Below are positions 32,387 through 41,288 of a stretch of 53,473 bases of DNA, piece by piece (within the stretch, counting starts at the first letter, position 1; each line of letters opens with the position of its first letter). A program made the position numbers and the translations under genes. The stretch is from a virus: IMG/VR virus record IMGVR_UViG_3300012359_000030, positions 1 through 53,473 of that record; one strand, written 5' to 3'. Below the pieces are notes generated by a model. That model searched no databases. It saw only the letters and a list, made by a program, of their open reading frames with translations, and was not told the origin of the DNA.

Positions 32387-32791
32387 ATGAGTAAAATGAT
32401 TTGTATCCCATGTAATATGGAATTCCCTTCCGATGCTATTTATATAAGGCATAAGAATTCCGGTCATGTTGCTTTTCGCGAGAAAGGAATTGTTCTTGAT
32501 TCGCCACCCGAACCGCTTCTTCCTCCCGGCTTTCCCGAACCTACTTCCGAATTCGTCGAGATGGTCAATAGAATTGAGAACAAAACAGAAGAACCAAAAC
32601 CTTCGCAGCATCCATCCGAATTACCTCCGGCATCTCCGATTACTCTCGAATATATCTGGCGCGGCGAATGTCCTTCTGATAGAGCTTCAGTTACGACACT
32701 TGAACTCGATGTAGCGAACAAACATTTCTGTATTGCCATTTGTTCGATCTGTAGAAAGCAATTAGCGACTATGGAGGTGGCAAAACTATGA
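32387..32791 (+). CDS. Zinc-finger protein (134 aa)
   Basis: N-terminal C2H2-type finger (CIPCNMEFPSDAIYIRHKNSGH) and a C-terminal part with CSICRK that could bind zinc. A Pro-rich linker lies between. Likely nucleic-acid binding. Confidence 0.6.
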   Translation: MSKMICIPCNMEFPSDAIYIRHKNSGHVAFREKGIVLDSPPEPLLPPGFPEPTSEFVEMVNRIENKTEEPKPSQHPSELPPASPITLEYIWRGECPSDRASVTTLELDVANKHFCIAICSICRKQLATMEVAKL

Positions 32792-32925
32792 ATAACGAAC
32801 GTACCTATGTTCAACTTGTACATAAAAATATTGAAACCCTTCTCAAAATAATTGAAACAAAAGATGATATTATTCGTATGTTAATGACAGAATTATTGCC
32901 TGGCAAGGAGGTGGCAAGAGAATAA
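32788..32925 (+). CDS. Small helical protein (45 aa)
   Basis: ATGA-coupled to the zinc-finger gene and TAATG-coupled to the next. Helical (VQLVHKNIETLLKIIETKDD). No motif. Confidence 0.5.
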   Translation: MNNERTYVQLVHKNIETLLKIIETKDDIIRMLMTELLPGKEVARE

Positions 32926-33149
32926 TGGGACAAGTAGTATATCGACAAAAAAATACCTATACCAAACGCTGTGATAAATGCGGCAGGTTATCTCACTATA
33001 TTTACCGTATTCAATTAGGTCAATTCTGGTATAACTTCTGCTCGGGCATGTGTACAGACGCAGCCCAGAAAGAATATCAATCCAAGGAAAAGAACGGCAT
33101 TTCACCAAGCAGTTTGGAACCGATTGAAGAAGGAGGTGATATTGCATGA
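32925..33149 (+). CDS. Small zinc-binding protein (74 aa)
   Basis: CDKCGRLSHYIYRIQLG, then CSGMCTDA, a Cys4 zinc site. GGAGGTGG ribosome site upstream. Coupled to the next gene. Confidence 0.6.
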   Translation: MGQVVYRQKNTYTKRCDKCGRLSHYIYRIQLGQFWYNFCSGMCTDAAQKEYQSKEKNGISPSSLEPIEEGGDIA

Positions 33150-33457
33150 CCGAAGAACAAAGAAAGATAGACATGGAGGTGTTTGAAGCCGAAGCGAAAA
33201 AAACAGCTCTTCAGTTACCGAATCACAAACTAAAAGAGTTTACCCTGAATACCATAGAACAGCAAATGCTTGCCGAACAGGAGACTATTGTCGCACTGGC
33301 TAGAGCTTCACAGGATAAAATTATCAATGAATATGTTCTCAGTAGAGTTGGAGTTACCCCAAGTCCTGCGATTCATATAAGGTATTCAATTAGTCTGGGA
33401 AGATTCGTAGTATATACACCCAAATTACCCAAGGGATCGTCTAAAGAAAAGTCGTAG
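33146..33457 (+). CDS. Hypothetical protein (103 aa)
   Basis: 103 residues, helical N-terminus, more strand-like C-terminus with basic tail. GGAGGTGA ribosome site. Last gene of the plus-strand operon; no clear terminator follows before the convergent gene at 33552. Confidence 0.5.
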   Translation: MTEEQRKIDMEVFEAEAKKTALQLPNHKLKEFTLNTIEQQMLAEQETIVALARASQDKIINEYVLSRVGVTPSPAIHIRYSISLGRFVVYTPKLPKGSSKEKS

Positions 33458-33551
33458 TTATTGTTTATTAACCCATCGAAGAAAGAATATAAGCGGCAGA
33501 CATAGGATAAATAATAACGACGTGAAGAATGTCTTCATGGCATCTCAATTC

Positions 33552-34904
33552 TTATAATCCAACGCCGAGAAGACTACGCAATCGGCTCGAACTCGCTAGC
33601 GAAACAGCATTTATATCCCGTATACCAATTGCCGCGATAGACCAGGTAGCAGCAGCTCCCACATTGGTATATGACATCGTGACAGATCCCGCAGGGGTTT
33701 GCGGTCCCGTTGTCTCATCTGCTCCTGAACCGAGAGTCCCAGTCGTATTATTGCGGGATGTTTGATTAGCGGTAATACTCGTATCACTTGACGCGACTGC
33801 CCCGATAACCCAATCATTATCTGCCACAGTCGTTACGCTCACCGTGGCATCGGCAGCTCCTATATTTGTTGCTGACGCGGAATTAAATCCTTCAGTCGGA
33901 GAGACTTGATGCACTCCATCCAAAGATATCGCACTTCCTATGCTATCCAACCCGGTAGATAATGTCACAGCGATACTATTTGTCCCGATAGTCGGATTTA
34001 TCAGTCCCCACATTTCTATACGTACTGCTCCTGATGCAGATGCTTTTGCTCCCAGGAACGTCATTGCCACTCCTCCATAGGTAATAGAAGTTACCGAAGA
34101 CCCCGCTACCGATAACATCGCGATATCTACTTCCAGATATCTGTTCGCCCCATTCGTTGTATGATTCCATGAATACGAAGCACTCGCTGTCTGGTATCCC
34201 GAGTTCGATACAGCATCAAATCCTATTACTTCCGCCTTGATTTCGATTGCTATCCCTCCCAACATCGCATTGGCTGAAAAAGTAGCATCCACGGTCGTAT
34301 CATTACTCACTTTCCATTCAGATACGATATCTATTCCGGTTCCTCCTCCCTGTGTCTCATTTGTAGCCAATTGACTAAACCCTGCACCTACCGAACTAAG
34401 CGTATGACTCCCGTCAGATGCCAATACTCCATATGTCGCATTATTCGTATTACTGAATGCTCCCAATGTCACCGTCAATGTCGGTGAGGTAGCTGTTTCG
34501 TCTTTATTCGTCGCTGATTGTACGACAGCTCCCGCGCCATTAGCTCCTGATGTATCAATCCCTGCTGCCTGATCCACCACCCAATCCACATCTGTCTGAT
34601 TTTGTCCGCCAAAATCAATAGAAATAGCCCCGCTCGTCGGACTAGCTCCAAGTCCACGGAAAAGCGTTATTCTTTTCCTACTTGCGCTTGTTGTATCCCA
34701 CACAATAGTCGCAATCGCCACCCAAGTCAGTCCGTTCCCCGTGAGAGTAGGTTGATTAGGATCAGCAGTGATATTTGTACGCGAATTAACTGCGACAAGA
34801 ATAAGATTATTACTTGCCGGAGAGATAGAAGCAGTCGCGGCAGTGCTATTGCCATCAATATCTGCTCCCGATGTGAGATTTGTTATTGAGACCAGTTGCG
34901 CCAT
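33552..34904 (-). CDS. Tail/adhesin-like beta protein (450 aa)
   Basis: Ser/Thr/Gly/Ala-rich beta protein with two similar halves, each ending in a 'I-GI-I' strand (GGIAIEIKAE near 225, SIAAIGIRD near 430). Composition fits phage tail or decoration proteins. SD AAAGGAG precedes the ATG. No enzyme motif. Last gene of the 41160-33552 minus-strand block. Confidence 0.55.
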   Translation of the reverse strand: MAQLVSITNLTSGADIDGNSTAATASISPASNNLILVAVNSRTNITADPNQPTLTGNGLTWVAIATIVWDTTSASRKRITLFRGLGASPTSGAISIDFGGQNQTDVDWVVDQAAGIDTSGANGAGAVVQSATNKDETATSPTLTVTLGAFSNTNNATYGVLASDGSHTLSSVGAGFSQLATNETQGGGTGIDIVSEWKVSNDTTVDATFSANAMLGGIAIEIKAEVIGFDAVSNSGYQTASASYSWNHTTNGANRYLEVDIAMLSVAGSSVTSITYGGVAMTFLGAKASASGAVRIEMWGLINPTIGTNSIAVTLSTGLDSIGSAISLDGVHQVSPTEGFNSASATNIGAADATVSVTTVADNDWVIGAVASSDTSITANQTSRNNTTGTLGSGADETTGPQTPAGSVTMSYTNVGAAATWSIAAIGIRDINAVSLASSSRLRSLLGVGL

Positions 34905-34906
34905 AG

Positions 34907-36157
34907 TTACACTCCTTTATATCCGCTCATAGAAGCGATTACATTTGCTCCCGTCGTTACAGGTTGACAATTAATAGCAGTGGCGGCTGTTCCTCTGAGA
35001 GGAGTAGGAAATGTAGCAGTATATCCTCCTCCCGCAGCCGCAGCATATCCTTCATGGATAATAGTTGCCCCGTCAAGAATTTTTACAAAGGTACCCACAG
35101 TTGCATGAGAATTCGTAACAGTTATTTGCGTAAGATATGTTCTTACTCCTGCCGCTTGAGCTGAAATAACAGCAGTGGAAGTAGTATCGGTGATAGCCGC
35201 CGTAGTTCCATTAACAAAATTTTCCGGGTTGGCATAAGGTAATACAATCAACTTCCCTACTAAATCCGCTACCAGTTGCACCATTCTCGCTGTAGTGACA
35301 GCACTATTCTCAGACGAGACAGCCTGCGCACCAGTATTAATAGGATTTGTGCCGATAGCGACATTTGTCGCGACATTTCCTCCCACAGCCTGTGTACCTG
35401 CTACTCCCGCTGTTACTATTGAAGTACCGGCTACAGAAGTCAAATCCGCCTGAAGCGCATTCCCCGCGGTGACATTTACTCCCCGTTCATTTCCCGCGGC
35501 ATCACGAATTTGATCATATACCTCTCTTCTTACTGACATGCGGACATTCCCGAATTGATTTTCCGTAATAGCAGTTGGAGATACATCATCAAATTGCGCA
35601 AGTAATCCCACAGCTCCGATACCTGTCCCCGTAGTATTATTCGCGTTTACAATAGATCTCCATAAATCAACAGATGAACCATTGTAGACTCCATTCTGTG
35701 CATATACTTTCGCCGCACCTGTCAGATTGGCTGTATCAGCCGCAGTCGCCACAGTCAATGAATTAGTACTGCTTGCGCCGAATATTTCAACACGCAAAGC
35801 TCCACGGGAACCTACATTCAAGATATTGAATTGGGTATCAGTTAAAGTAGGTAAGGTATTATTGTATTTTGCTATCGTTGATACATTCAAAGCACCTGTT
35901 ATAGTAGCTACATTACTTACATCGCCAAATGTTGGCGTAACAGAAGCGATCTGGGAAATATTAGAAATCGTAGATAATGGAGTAAGTGTGGATAATTGGG
36001 CTGCGGTGAGTACCACAGGCAACGAAGATGCGGCCAATTGCTGCCCCAGAGAAAAAGCTGCTCCTCCTACCTGCTTAATATTTACATCACTCGTTCCAGT
36101 TATAGACACGCTCCCTAGTGAAACCGATGTAGCCGATCCGCCATTAAGTCTCGCCAT
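34907..36157 (-). CDS. Structural beta protein, cassette copy 2 B gene (416 aa)
   Basis: Starts MARLNGGSATSVSLGS, like the 39132 gene (MTRLNGGTGNSTG), and overlaps the stop of the upstream gene (36157) in the same way. Ser/Thr/Ala/Gly-rich beta protein, possibly a tail-surface protein. Together with 36157-36972 it forms one of two matching gene pairs. Confidence 0.55.
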   Translation of the reverse strand: MARLNGGSATSVSLGSVSITGTSDVNIKQVGGAAFSLGQQLAASSLPVVLTAAQLSTLTPLSTISNISQIASVTPTFGDVSNVATITGALNVSTIAKYNNTLPTLTDTQFNILNVGSRGALRVEIFGASSTNSLTVATAADTANLTGAAKVYAQNGVYNGSSVDLWRSIVNANNTTGTGIGAVGLLAQFDDVSPTAITENQFGNVRMSVRREVYDQIRDAAGNERGVNVTAGNALQADLTSVAGTSIVTAGVAGTQAVGGNVATNVAIGTNPINTGAQAVSSENSAVTTARMVQLVADLVGKLIVLPYANPENFVNGTTAAITDTTSTAVISAQAAGVRTYLTQITVTNSHATVGTFVKILDGATIIHEGYAAAAGGGYTATFPTPLRGTAATAINCQPVTTGANVIASMSGYKGV

Positions 36158-36972
36158 TAAGCGTCTCCTCCTTCCATGAGATCATTCATCTCAAGCACAC
36201 GTATATCGGCACTTCCCCCTGCGGTAACTGCGTAGACGATATTTCTCGGACCCGCATCCAATGATGGACCATATGTTCCCGCAGGGACGGGTATGCCTGT
36301 AGCCGAAGTCACATTCGCTCCGCCTACATAAATAGTCGTTGAGGCTGAGTTATTATAAATGGTGAGACTTCTCCTGTCTGCCAATGCTGTTCCAGGCAAT
36401 GGAGTTAACGCGGAAGTTACGGTTACAGCAGTCGCCATAACAGTTCCCCGGTTAGGATTCAGAGAAACATTCGTCACTGGTTGAGGAATCATCCAGTTTT
36501 GGATCTCGACAGGTATGGTCTTATCAGGAAAGCCAACATTTGCCGCCTCTTTGTTGATCAAGATATTAAATCCTTTCTTCAGTTCCTCAATTCCTTCGAG
36601 AAGGTCATCGAAGCTCTTCACCCGGATTTCATTATTAATTGATAAATCATTGGGAATTTTGATATTAACTGCCTGCATAGCCTTGACAGTAGTCCGTTGG
36701 AGTTCATTGATTTGATTCGCGAGTGCTATAAAAGCGTTATTGAGTTCTGAGAGGTTTTTGATCTGAACAGGTGGCAATGAGTCAATTTTGTCAATAGACA
36801 CTTTCCCGAATACTTGAAACATATGAGGAATGTCAACTCTGAATTTCCCGGTAGTTGTCAGGATTTCAGTGAGTTTTCCGTTAATCTTATCAAGCAACGT
36901 AAGGGTACGGGGATCAGCAATCTCTTTGAATTGCAAATCTAGGTCGTTTAATTCCAAATCGTCGGGTTTCAT
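36157..36972 (-). CDS. Structural protein, cassette copy 2 A gene (271 aa)
   Basis: N-terminal helical part (1-160), then a C-terminal ~110-residue beta domain beginning PVTNVSLNPNRGTV and ending VLEMNDLMEGGDA. This C-terminal domain is nearly identical to that of the 39470 gene, so it is a repeated domain. An extended -10 promoter and hairpin leader precede it. Confidence 0.6.
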   Translation of the reverse strand: MKPDDLELNDLDLQFKEIADPRTLTLLDKINGKLTEILTTTGKFRVDIPHMFQVFGKVSIDKIDSLPPVQIKNLSELNNAFIALANQINELQRTTVKAMQAVNIKIPNDLSINNEIRVKSFDDLLEGIEELKKGFNILINKEAANVGFPDKTIPVEIQNWMIPQPVTNVSLNPNRGTVMATAVTVTSALTPLPGTALADRRSLTIYNNSASTTIYVGGANVTSATGIPVPAGTYGPSLDAGPRNIVYAVTAGGSADIRVLEMNDLMEGGDA

Positions 36973-36973
36973 A

Positions 36974-37020
36974 GTAGATATACTCTACCAGGTTGTTCCT
37001 TTGGAGCTATCTTAATTATA
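36974..37020 (-). promoter_or_regulatory. Late promoter and conserved hairpin leader, copy 2
   Basis: TGATATAAT extended -10 (-10 at 37015-37020), then GAACAACCTGG, then a 5-bp hairpin (36974-36988) one base before the ATG. Same layout as 41162-41212. Confidence 0.6.
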
Positions 37021-37039
37021 TCACATTGAGGCTATTTTC

Positions 37040-39130
37040 CTAGCTCAAAGCAAACCATGGGGAACTAGCCAAAGAAGTAAATGTTCCCAGGGATGACGGA
37101 GCAGTAGTGCCTATTCCTGTGTCAGCAGTGAAAAATCGTGACGCGCTTGAAGCGAGATTGGCATTTGGCCCATTATTCCCCGCACCCCGTCCGAACTGAC
37201 CGAATGTAGATCCCGTTGAGACATCTTCCCATGCGACCGCGTATATCTTACCCGCTGTTACGGTATATGGACCGCTTGCTAGTGCAATAGTTTTGACTCC
37301 CGTAGTCTGAAAAGGAGTAGATTGATCTGCGGATTTCGCAATCAGATTCTTGCTTGAATCATATAATGCGACGAAGCAGTTCTGCAAATTAGCTCCCGCT
37401 GATGTGATATTTACAATAACGTTAGTTACACTACAGGTAACAGGAAGAATTAATGTTGATCCGAAAACGAGTTTCGCGGTAGGATTGTAATTATTCACCA
37501 TCCCGACAGGATCATATGACCATGTTAAGAGACTTGCGTTGTCCCACGGAGTCCAGCCTGCGTCTTGCGGAAATGGATTATTGCTCAGAGCAATCGTTCT
37601 CCAATAGGTTCCATCAGAATAGCCTATCCAATATGCTCCCGGAGAATTCAGAACAATACTTGGCTTATTATTGTCTATCGCAGTGCCTCCTGAAACGGAG
37701 ATAGTAAGGGTAACGGTAGTAGTCAGTGAGTTTGATTCGTCCTTGATCACAAAGACCTCATTGGTATTTCCCGCAGCAGGGGCAGGGAGAGTAAAAGTCC
37801 GGCTCGAAGTTATCGAAGTTAGCGGAACGATCATATCAGATGCACTGAGCGTATGCCCCGTATCTGCCTGAGCAGACCGGTTCATAAAAAGATTCTGGAG
37901 TGTCTTATTTGTGACGTTTTGTGTACCATTTGTCGAAAGTACATGACCACTCGTACTTGAAGGGGTTGTTATAGTCAAATCTGTCCCTGAAAAATTACCA
38001 TTCGCATCGATATATGCCTTCTCGACATTACTTAATAACCCCTGGAAGAATTTACCTCCGGCTCGTACACCCTTTGCGATAAATTGTATAGGAGATCCAG
38101 AGTTAGCATATGTATCTTCCGCTATTAGGAGTCCTGCCGCATCGCCTGTTCCGTCCCGATAATAATGAAGATACTCCCCGGCAGTATTGAGGTTTCTGTG
38201 CATAATAACTCTTTGATCTTTGAAAGTATTATTTTCGATAAAAGCATTCCCCGCACCATTATCGATAATACTCGTTGACCATCCGCCCCATCCATTTCCT
38301 GAGTAATAATTCCCCATGAACTGATTGTTCGCGCTGGAAGAATCTAGCTGTACATGAGTAACAGTTCCCCGGTCATTACATTCTATGCGGTTGTTAGTAA
38401 AATTGTTTCCTATGTCATTGGACTCAACACCTATAAGGAAGTCCTCACAGGAATTATTAATAAAATGGTTGTCATTTCCGTACTGGATGTTAATAGGATA
38501 TTCAACTCCTGTCCCCCCTGATGCTTTAGTAAATCCACATCCATTAAGAGTATTTTCATTTGGTTTGAAGGCAGTCGCATCGGGATCACGGGTAAATAAA
38601 AATCCATTGGTACATTCTTCTACTTTCGTACGATAGAAGCGGAGAAAATAGGATTGCCCCCATACTTTGACCGCTGTCTCGAAATTTGTAATCAAAACTC
38701 TCTCAAAATCCGAATCAAATTGATACATCATATCCAGTCCTATGGCTCCCGCATTAGTTTTAGCAGTGTTATCGAGGGTTAAGTCGGATACTTTTAGTTT
38801 ATATCGTGCCGTTGTGGGGCTTGTTTTTTGAATAGCGGAGAAATTAGCCTTATTCCATGTCAAGTAGGTAACATTCATTCCCATTCCGACGAGTTGAATA
38901 GCTGAAGTATCAGGAATACTAATTGAATTTGACAGGATATAATTTCCTTCACGCAGCAATACTCTTCCATTCGTTGCATAACTCGCCACTTTGGTCAACG
39001 CGGCATTTATCGTCACGTCATCATTTGACCCGGTAGTCACATAATCAGCATATTGCGCGAATGGACTGCTTTGCGGACATACGACGATTGTATCTGTTTT
39101 CGGGAATGGTCTTCGGGTAATGTCTGACAT
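37040..39130 (-). CDS. Tailspike-like beta-helix protein (696-708 aa)
   Basis: The start MSDITRRPFPKTDT (39130) directly follows the stop of the previous gene; an alternative in-frame start is at 39166. Repeated short strands with Asn/Gly/Ser (NGCGFTKASGG, HFINNSCEDFLIGVESND, NNFTNNRIECND, NTFKDQRVIMHRN) indicate a right-handed beta-helix, the fold of phage tailspikes/pectate-lyase-like adhesins. A C-terminal beta domain follows. Probably recognises or cuts host surface glycans. Confidence 0.7.
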   Translation of the reverse strand: MSDITRRPFPKTDTIVVCPQSSPFAQYADYVTTGSNDDVTINAALTKVASYATNGRVLLREGNYILSNSISIPDTSAIQLVGMGMNVTYLTWNKANFSAIQKTSPTTARYKLKVSDLTLDNTAKTNAGAIGLDMMYQFDSDFERVLITNFETAVKVWGQSYFLRFYRTKVEECTNGFLFTRDPDATAFKPNENTLNGCGFTKASGGTGVEYPINIQYGNDNHFINNSCEDFLIGVESNDIGNNFTNNRIECNDRGTVTHVQLDSSSANNQFMGNYYSGNGWGGWSTSIIDNGAGNAFIENNTFKDQRVIMHRNLNTAGEYLHYYRDGTGDAAGLLIAEDTYANSGSPIQFIAKGVRAGGKFFQGLLSNVEKAYIDANGNFSGTDLTITTPSSTSGHVLSTNGTQNVTNKTLQNLFMNRSAQADTGHTLSASDMIVPLTSITSSRTFTLPAPAAGNTNEVFVIKDESNSLTTTVTLTISVSGGTAIDNNKPSIVLNSPGAYWIGYSDGTYWRTIALSNNPFPQDAGWTPWDNASLLTWSYDPVGMVNNYNPTAKLVFGSTLILPVTCSVTNVIVNITSAGANLQNCFVALYDSSKNLIAKSADQSTPFQTTGVKTIALASGPYTVTAGKIYAVAWEDVSTGSTFGQFGRGAGNNGPNANLASSASRFFTADTGIGTTAPSSLGTFTSLASSPWFALS

Positions 39131-39131
39131 A

Positions 39132-39470
39132 TTAATTGTAGTAAATATACGTGACCCCCTCGCCATTGACGAGAGAATCTATATAAACCAGATTCAAGTT
39201 TGAAACATAGAGATCATAACTATCTCCCGCATAGAGAGGCACACCTTTGCGGGTAGCCAAAGCAGCCACGACATCCGATCCTCCTACAGTGACAATGTTT
39301 GTATTATTTGTCATAGCTATGACAATAACTTTTTGACAAGGAATGCTTGAGGAAGAAAGCTGTACTCTCGTGCCTGCGGTTGTAACAATCTTGTTCCCAT
39401 CTGTAATTGAGGTAAATAACCCTGAAAGTATTCCTGTGCTATTACCAGTACCCCCATTAAGTCTTGTCAT
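39132..39470 (-). CDS. Small tail protein, cassette copy 1 B gene (112 aa)
   Basis: Starts MTRLNGGTGNSTG, matching the N-terminus of the 34907 gene, but is only 112 residues. Beta-rich (VTVGGSDVVAALATRKGVPLYAG). Start overlaps the stop of the A gene, as in copy 2. Confidence 0.55.
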   Translation of the reverse strand: MTRLNGGTGNSTGILSGLFTSITDGNKIVTTAGTRVQLSSSSIPCQKVIVIAMTNNTNIVTVGGSDVVAALATRKGVPLYAGDSYDLYVSNLNLVYIDSLVNGEGVTYIYYN

Positions 39471-40504
39471 TAGCTATCCCCTCCCTCTGTTAGGTCATTC
39501 ATTTCCAGCACCCGTACATCAGCAGAGCCAGCGGATGTAACCGCGTAGACGATATTTCTCGGACCCGCGTCCAATGATGGACCATAGGTTCCGGGAGATA
39601 CAGGGATTCCCGTTGCGGCAGTGACATTCGATCCTCCTACATAGATAATAGTCGTTGATGAATTATTATGAATCATCATACTTCTTCTATCCGCGAGAGC
39701 TGTTCCAGGAAGAGGGGTGAGAGCTGTGGTTACGGTAACAGCAGTTGCCGTGACTGTTCCCCTATTGGGATTTAAAGATACGTTCGTTACGGGTTGCGGT
39801 ACTTTCTGTGGCGGGAAATTATTTACCGAAAGACTTGTCGGAAATTCGACTGGCCTGTTCATGCCTTCTGATAATGTATCGAGACGATCCCGAAGTTCCT
39901 GTAACAATAAATTCGTTTCACCGAAGTCAACCGGCGGCATCTTAACATCTCTTGGTTTTAATAGCATGAGCTGTTTTGAAAGATTTGTAATAGCTGCTTC
40001 AATTTTTGTAGTATCTAATTGAGATTGATTAACAACCTCTACTTTCGTAAGTTGCGGAGGTTTTATCTTCTCGATAGTAGCAGTCAGCCGTTCGAGATAT
40101 GCCGTGATTTCATCGAGGTTATTAATACTGATATCTTCAGGCATTTCAGGTATTTTGATATTCTTTATTGCTCCCAGAAGTTCGGGAGAATCAACAGTGA
40201 TTTTCGTCGGAGTCGCAGGGAATTTAATATCCTTTATTTGATCGCCCAAAGATTGCATGTCTTCTCTGGTAGGCATATTGCTGAGAATTTGATTACAGAA
40301 ATGAGATATTTTTCGTAAAATACCCATCGCAATAGTGGATATGATGAAATTATTGCTATTTGTTTTATTGACTTTTTCCATAGGCTGGACGATCTCGTTT
40401 ATGGGTATCTGAGGTTGGGAATCTTTTAATTCCTGAATTGAGGAGATAAGCTCATTATGCCTCGCCCTCTCAAGAAGTCTGGCTCTGGCGTTCTGATCTA
40501 TCAT
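39470..40504 (-). CDS. Structural protein, cassette copy 1 A gene (344 aa)
   Basis: Helical N-terminus (RARLLERARHNELISSIQEL and further), then the same C-terminal domain as the 36157 gene (PVTNVSLNPNRGTV... VLEMNDLTEGGDS). Likely a baseplate/tail-attached protein with a repeated connector domain. Confidence 0.6.
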   Translation of the reverse strand: MIDQNARARLLERARHNELISSIQELKDSQPQIPINEIVQPMEKVNKTNSNNFIISTIAMGILRKISHFCNQILSNMPTREDMQSLGDQIKDIKFPATPTKITVDSPELLGAIKNIKIPEMPEDISINNLDEITAYLERLTATIEKIKPPQLTKVEVVNQSQLDTTKIEAAITNLSKQLMLLKPRDVKMPPVDFGETNLLLQELRDRLDTLSEGMNRPVEFPTSLSVNNFPPQKVPQPVTNVSLNPNRGTVTATAVTVTTALTPLPGTALADRRSMMIHNNSSTTIIYVGGSNVTAATGIPVSPGTYGPSLDAGPRNIVYAVTSAGSADVRVLEMNDLTEGGDS

Positions 40505-41160
40505 ATTTTTTTCGTAGACTTGTTCTTCATATCATTCAGTAATTGCAAATGTAGTCCATTCGCACTCTGATGAGGTTCAGAAGCCATAGCCATTATGTTC
40601 TTGACATAATCCTGTGTATGCTTATATGGCGGGACACCTCCAAATTGCTTCACCGCTTTCCCGCCCGCGTTATACGAAGCCAAAGCGAGATCAGGTTTGC
40701 CGAACTTATCCCACGATTCTCTGAGCATTCTTGCTGCTCCCATGATGGCTGATTCAGGATTCATGGGATCTATACCCATCTTTTGTGCTACATCAGGCAT
40801 AAATTGAGCTATTCCTATACCGCCTGCTTTCGAATGTGCTTTCGGATCGAAGCCTGATTCCTGTTTCAAAAGAGCCGAGAGCATCATAGTAGGGATATCG
40901 TTTTTATCAGAAGCTTTTTCGATAATCGGTTTTACCCAATCAGGAGTACCATCGACATATTCAGGACTGGATACAGGCGGATGAGAAGCATTCGTATCGA
41001 GTGTTTTTCTTTCAGGCGGAGTCTCAGCCCTCGGACTTATACGTTGAACTTCTTGCTGCGCCCAGCCGGGAGACTGTGCGGAACTGCGGTCAAAGGCGGG
41101 TACTGAAGACGACGAAGGACTGGACGCAGGTCTTGGTAATAGAGAAAGTAAATTATTCAT
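40501..41160 (-). CDS. SLT-type lytic transglycosylase
   Basis: 219 residues: low-complexity Ser/Pro/Arg start (1-65), then an SLT domain. Catalytic Glu is E101 in LLKQESGFDP; GIAQFMP (~116-122), SYNAGGKAV and YVKNIMA are the classic goose-lysozyme/SLT motifs. It cleaves peptidoglycan glycan chains, likely to open the wall during DNA entry. First gene of the minus-strand block; its leader has a promoter and hairpin. Confidence 0.85.
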   Translation of the reverse strand: MNNLLSLLPRPASSPSSSSVPAFDRSSAQSPGWAQQEVQRISPRAETPPERKTLDTNASHPPVSSPEYVDGTPDWVKPIIEKASDKNDIPTMMLSALLKQESGFDPKAHSKAGGIGIAQFMPDVAQKMGIDPMNPESAIMGAARMLRESWDKFGKPDLALASYNAGGKAVKQFGGVPPYKHTQDYVKNIMAMASEPHQSANGLHLQLLNDMKNKSTKKI

Positions 41161-41161
41161 A

Positions 41162-41212
41162 GCAGTAGTCTCCTACTGCCAAGTTGTTCTTTTAGTAAGC
41201 AAATATATTATA
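41162..41212 (-). promoter_or_regulatory. Late promoter and conserved hairpin leader, copy 1
   Basis: TGGTATAAT extended -10 (-10 at 41207-41212), then GAACAACTTGG, then a 7-bp hairpin GCAGTAG/CTACTGC (41162-41179) with AGGAG in stem and loop, one base before the ATG. Confidence 0.65.
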
Positions 41213-41247
41213 CCATGTAGAATCGAATTCGTTTGATATGGTGGCTA

Positions 41248-41276
41248 TTGTCAGGAGCTATATTATATGCTATAGT
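41248..41276 (+). promoter_or_regulatory. Promoter of the effector gene
   Basis: TTGTCA (41248-41253), 17-nt spacer, TATAGT (41271-41276). The spacer and -10 contain motif copy 5 (TATATGCTATA, 41264-41274). Predicted start just before the ATG at 41289, so a leader of a few bases only. Confidence 0.65.
41264..41274 (+). promoter_or_regulatory. TATATGCTATA motif, copy 5
   Basis: Exact 11-mer inside the effector promoter; same sequence as at 18243 in the same orientation. Confidence 0.55.
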
Positions 41277-41288
41277 AGCATAGCGTTT

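Noticed and set aside
41238-41288. Longer start of the effector (17 more residues)
   Set aside because: This segment contains the -35, spacer and -10 of the predicted promoter, and the added residues look unlike a Cas12 N-terminus.
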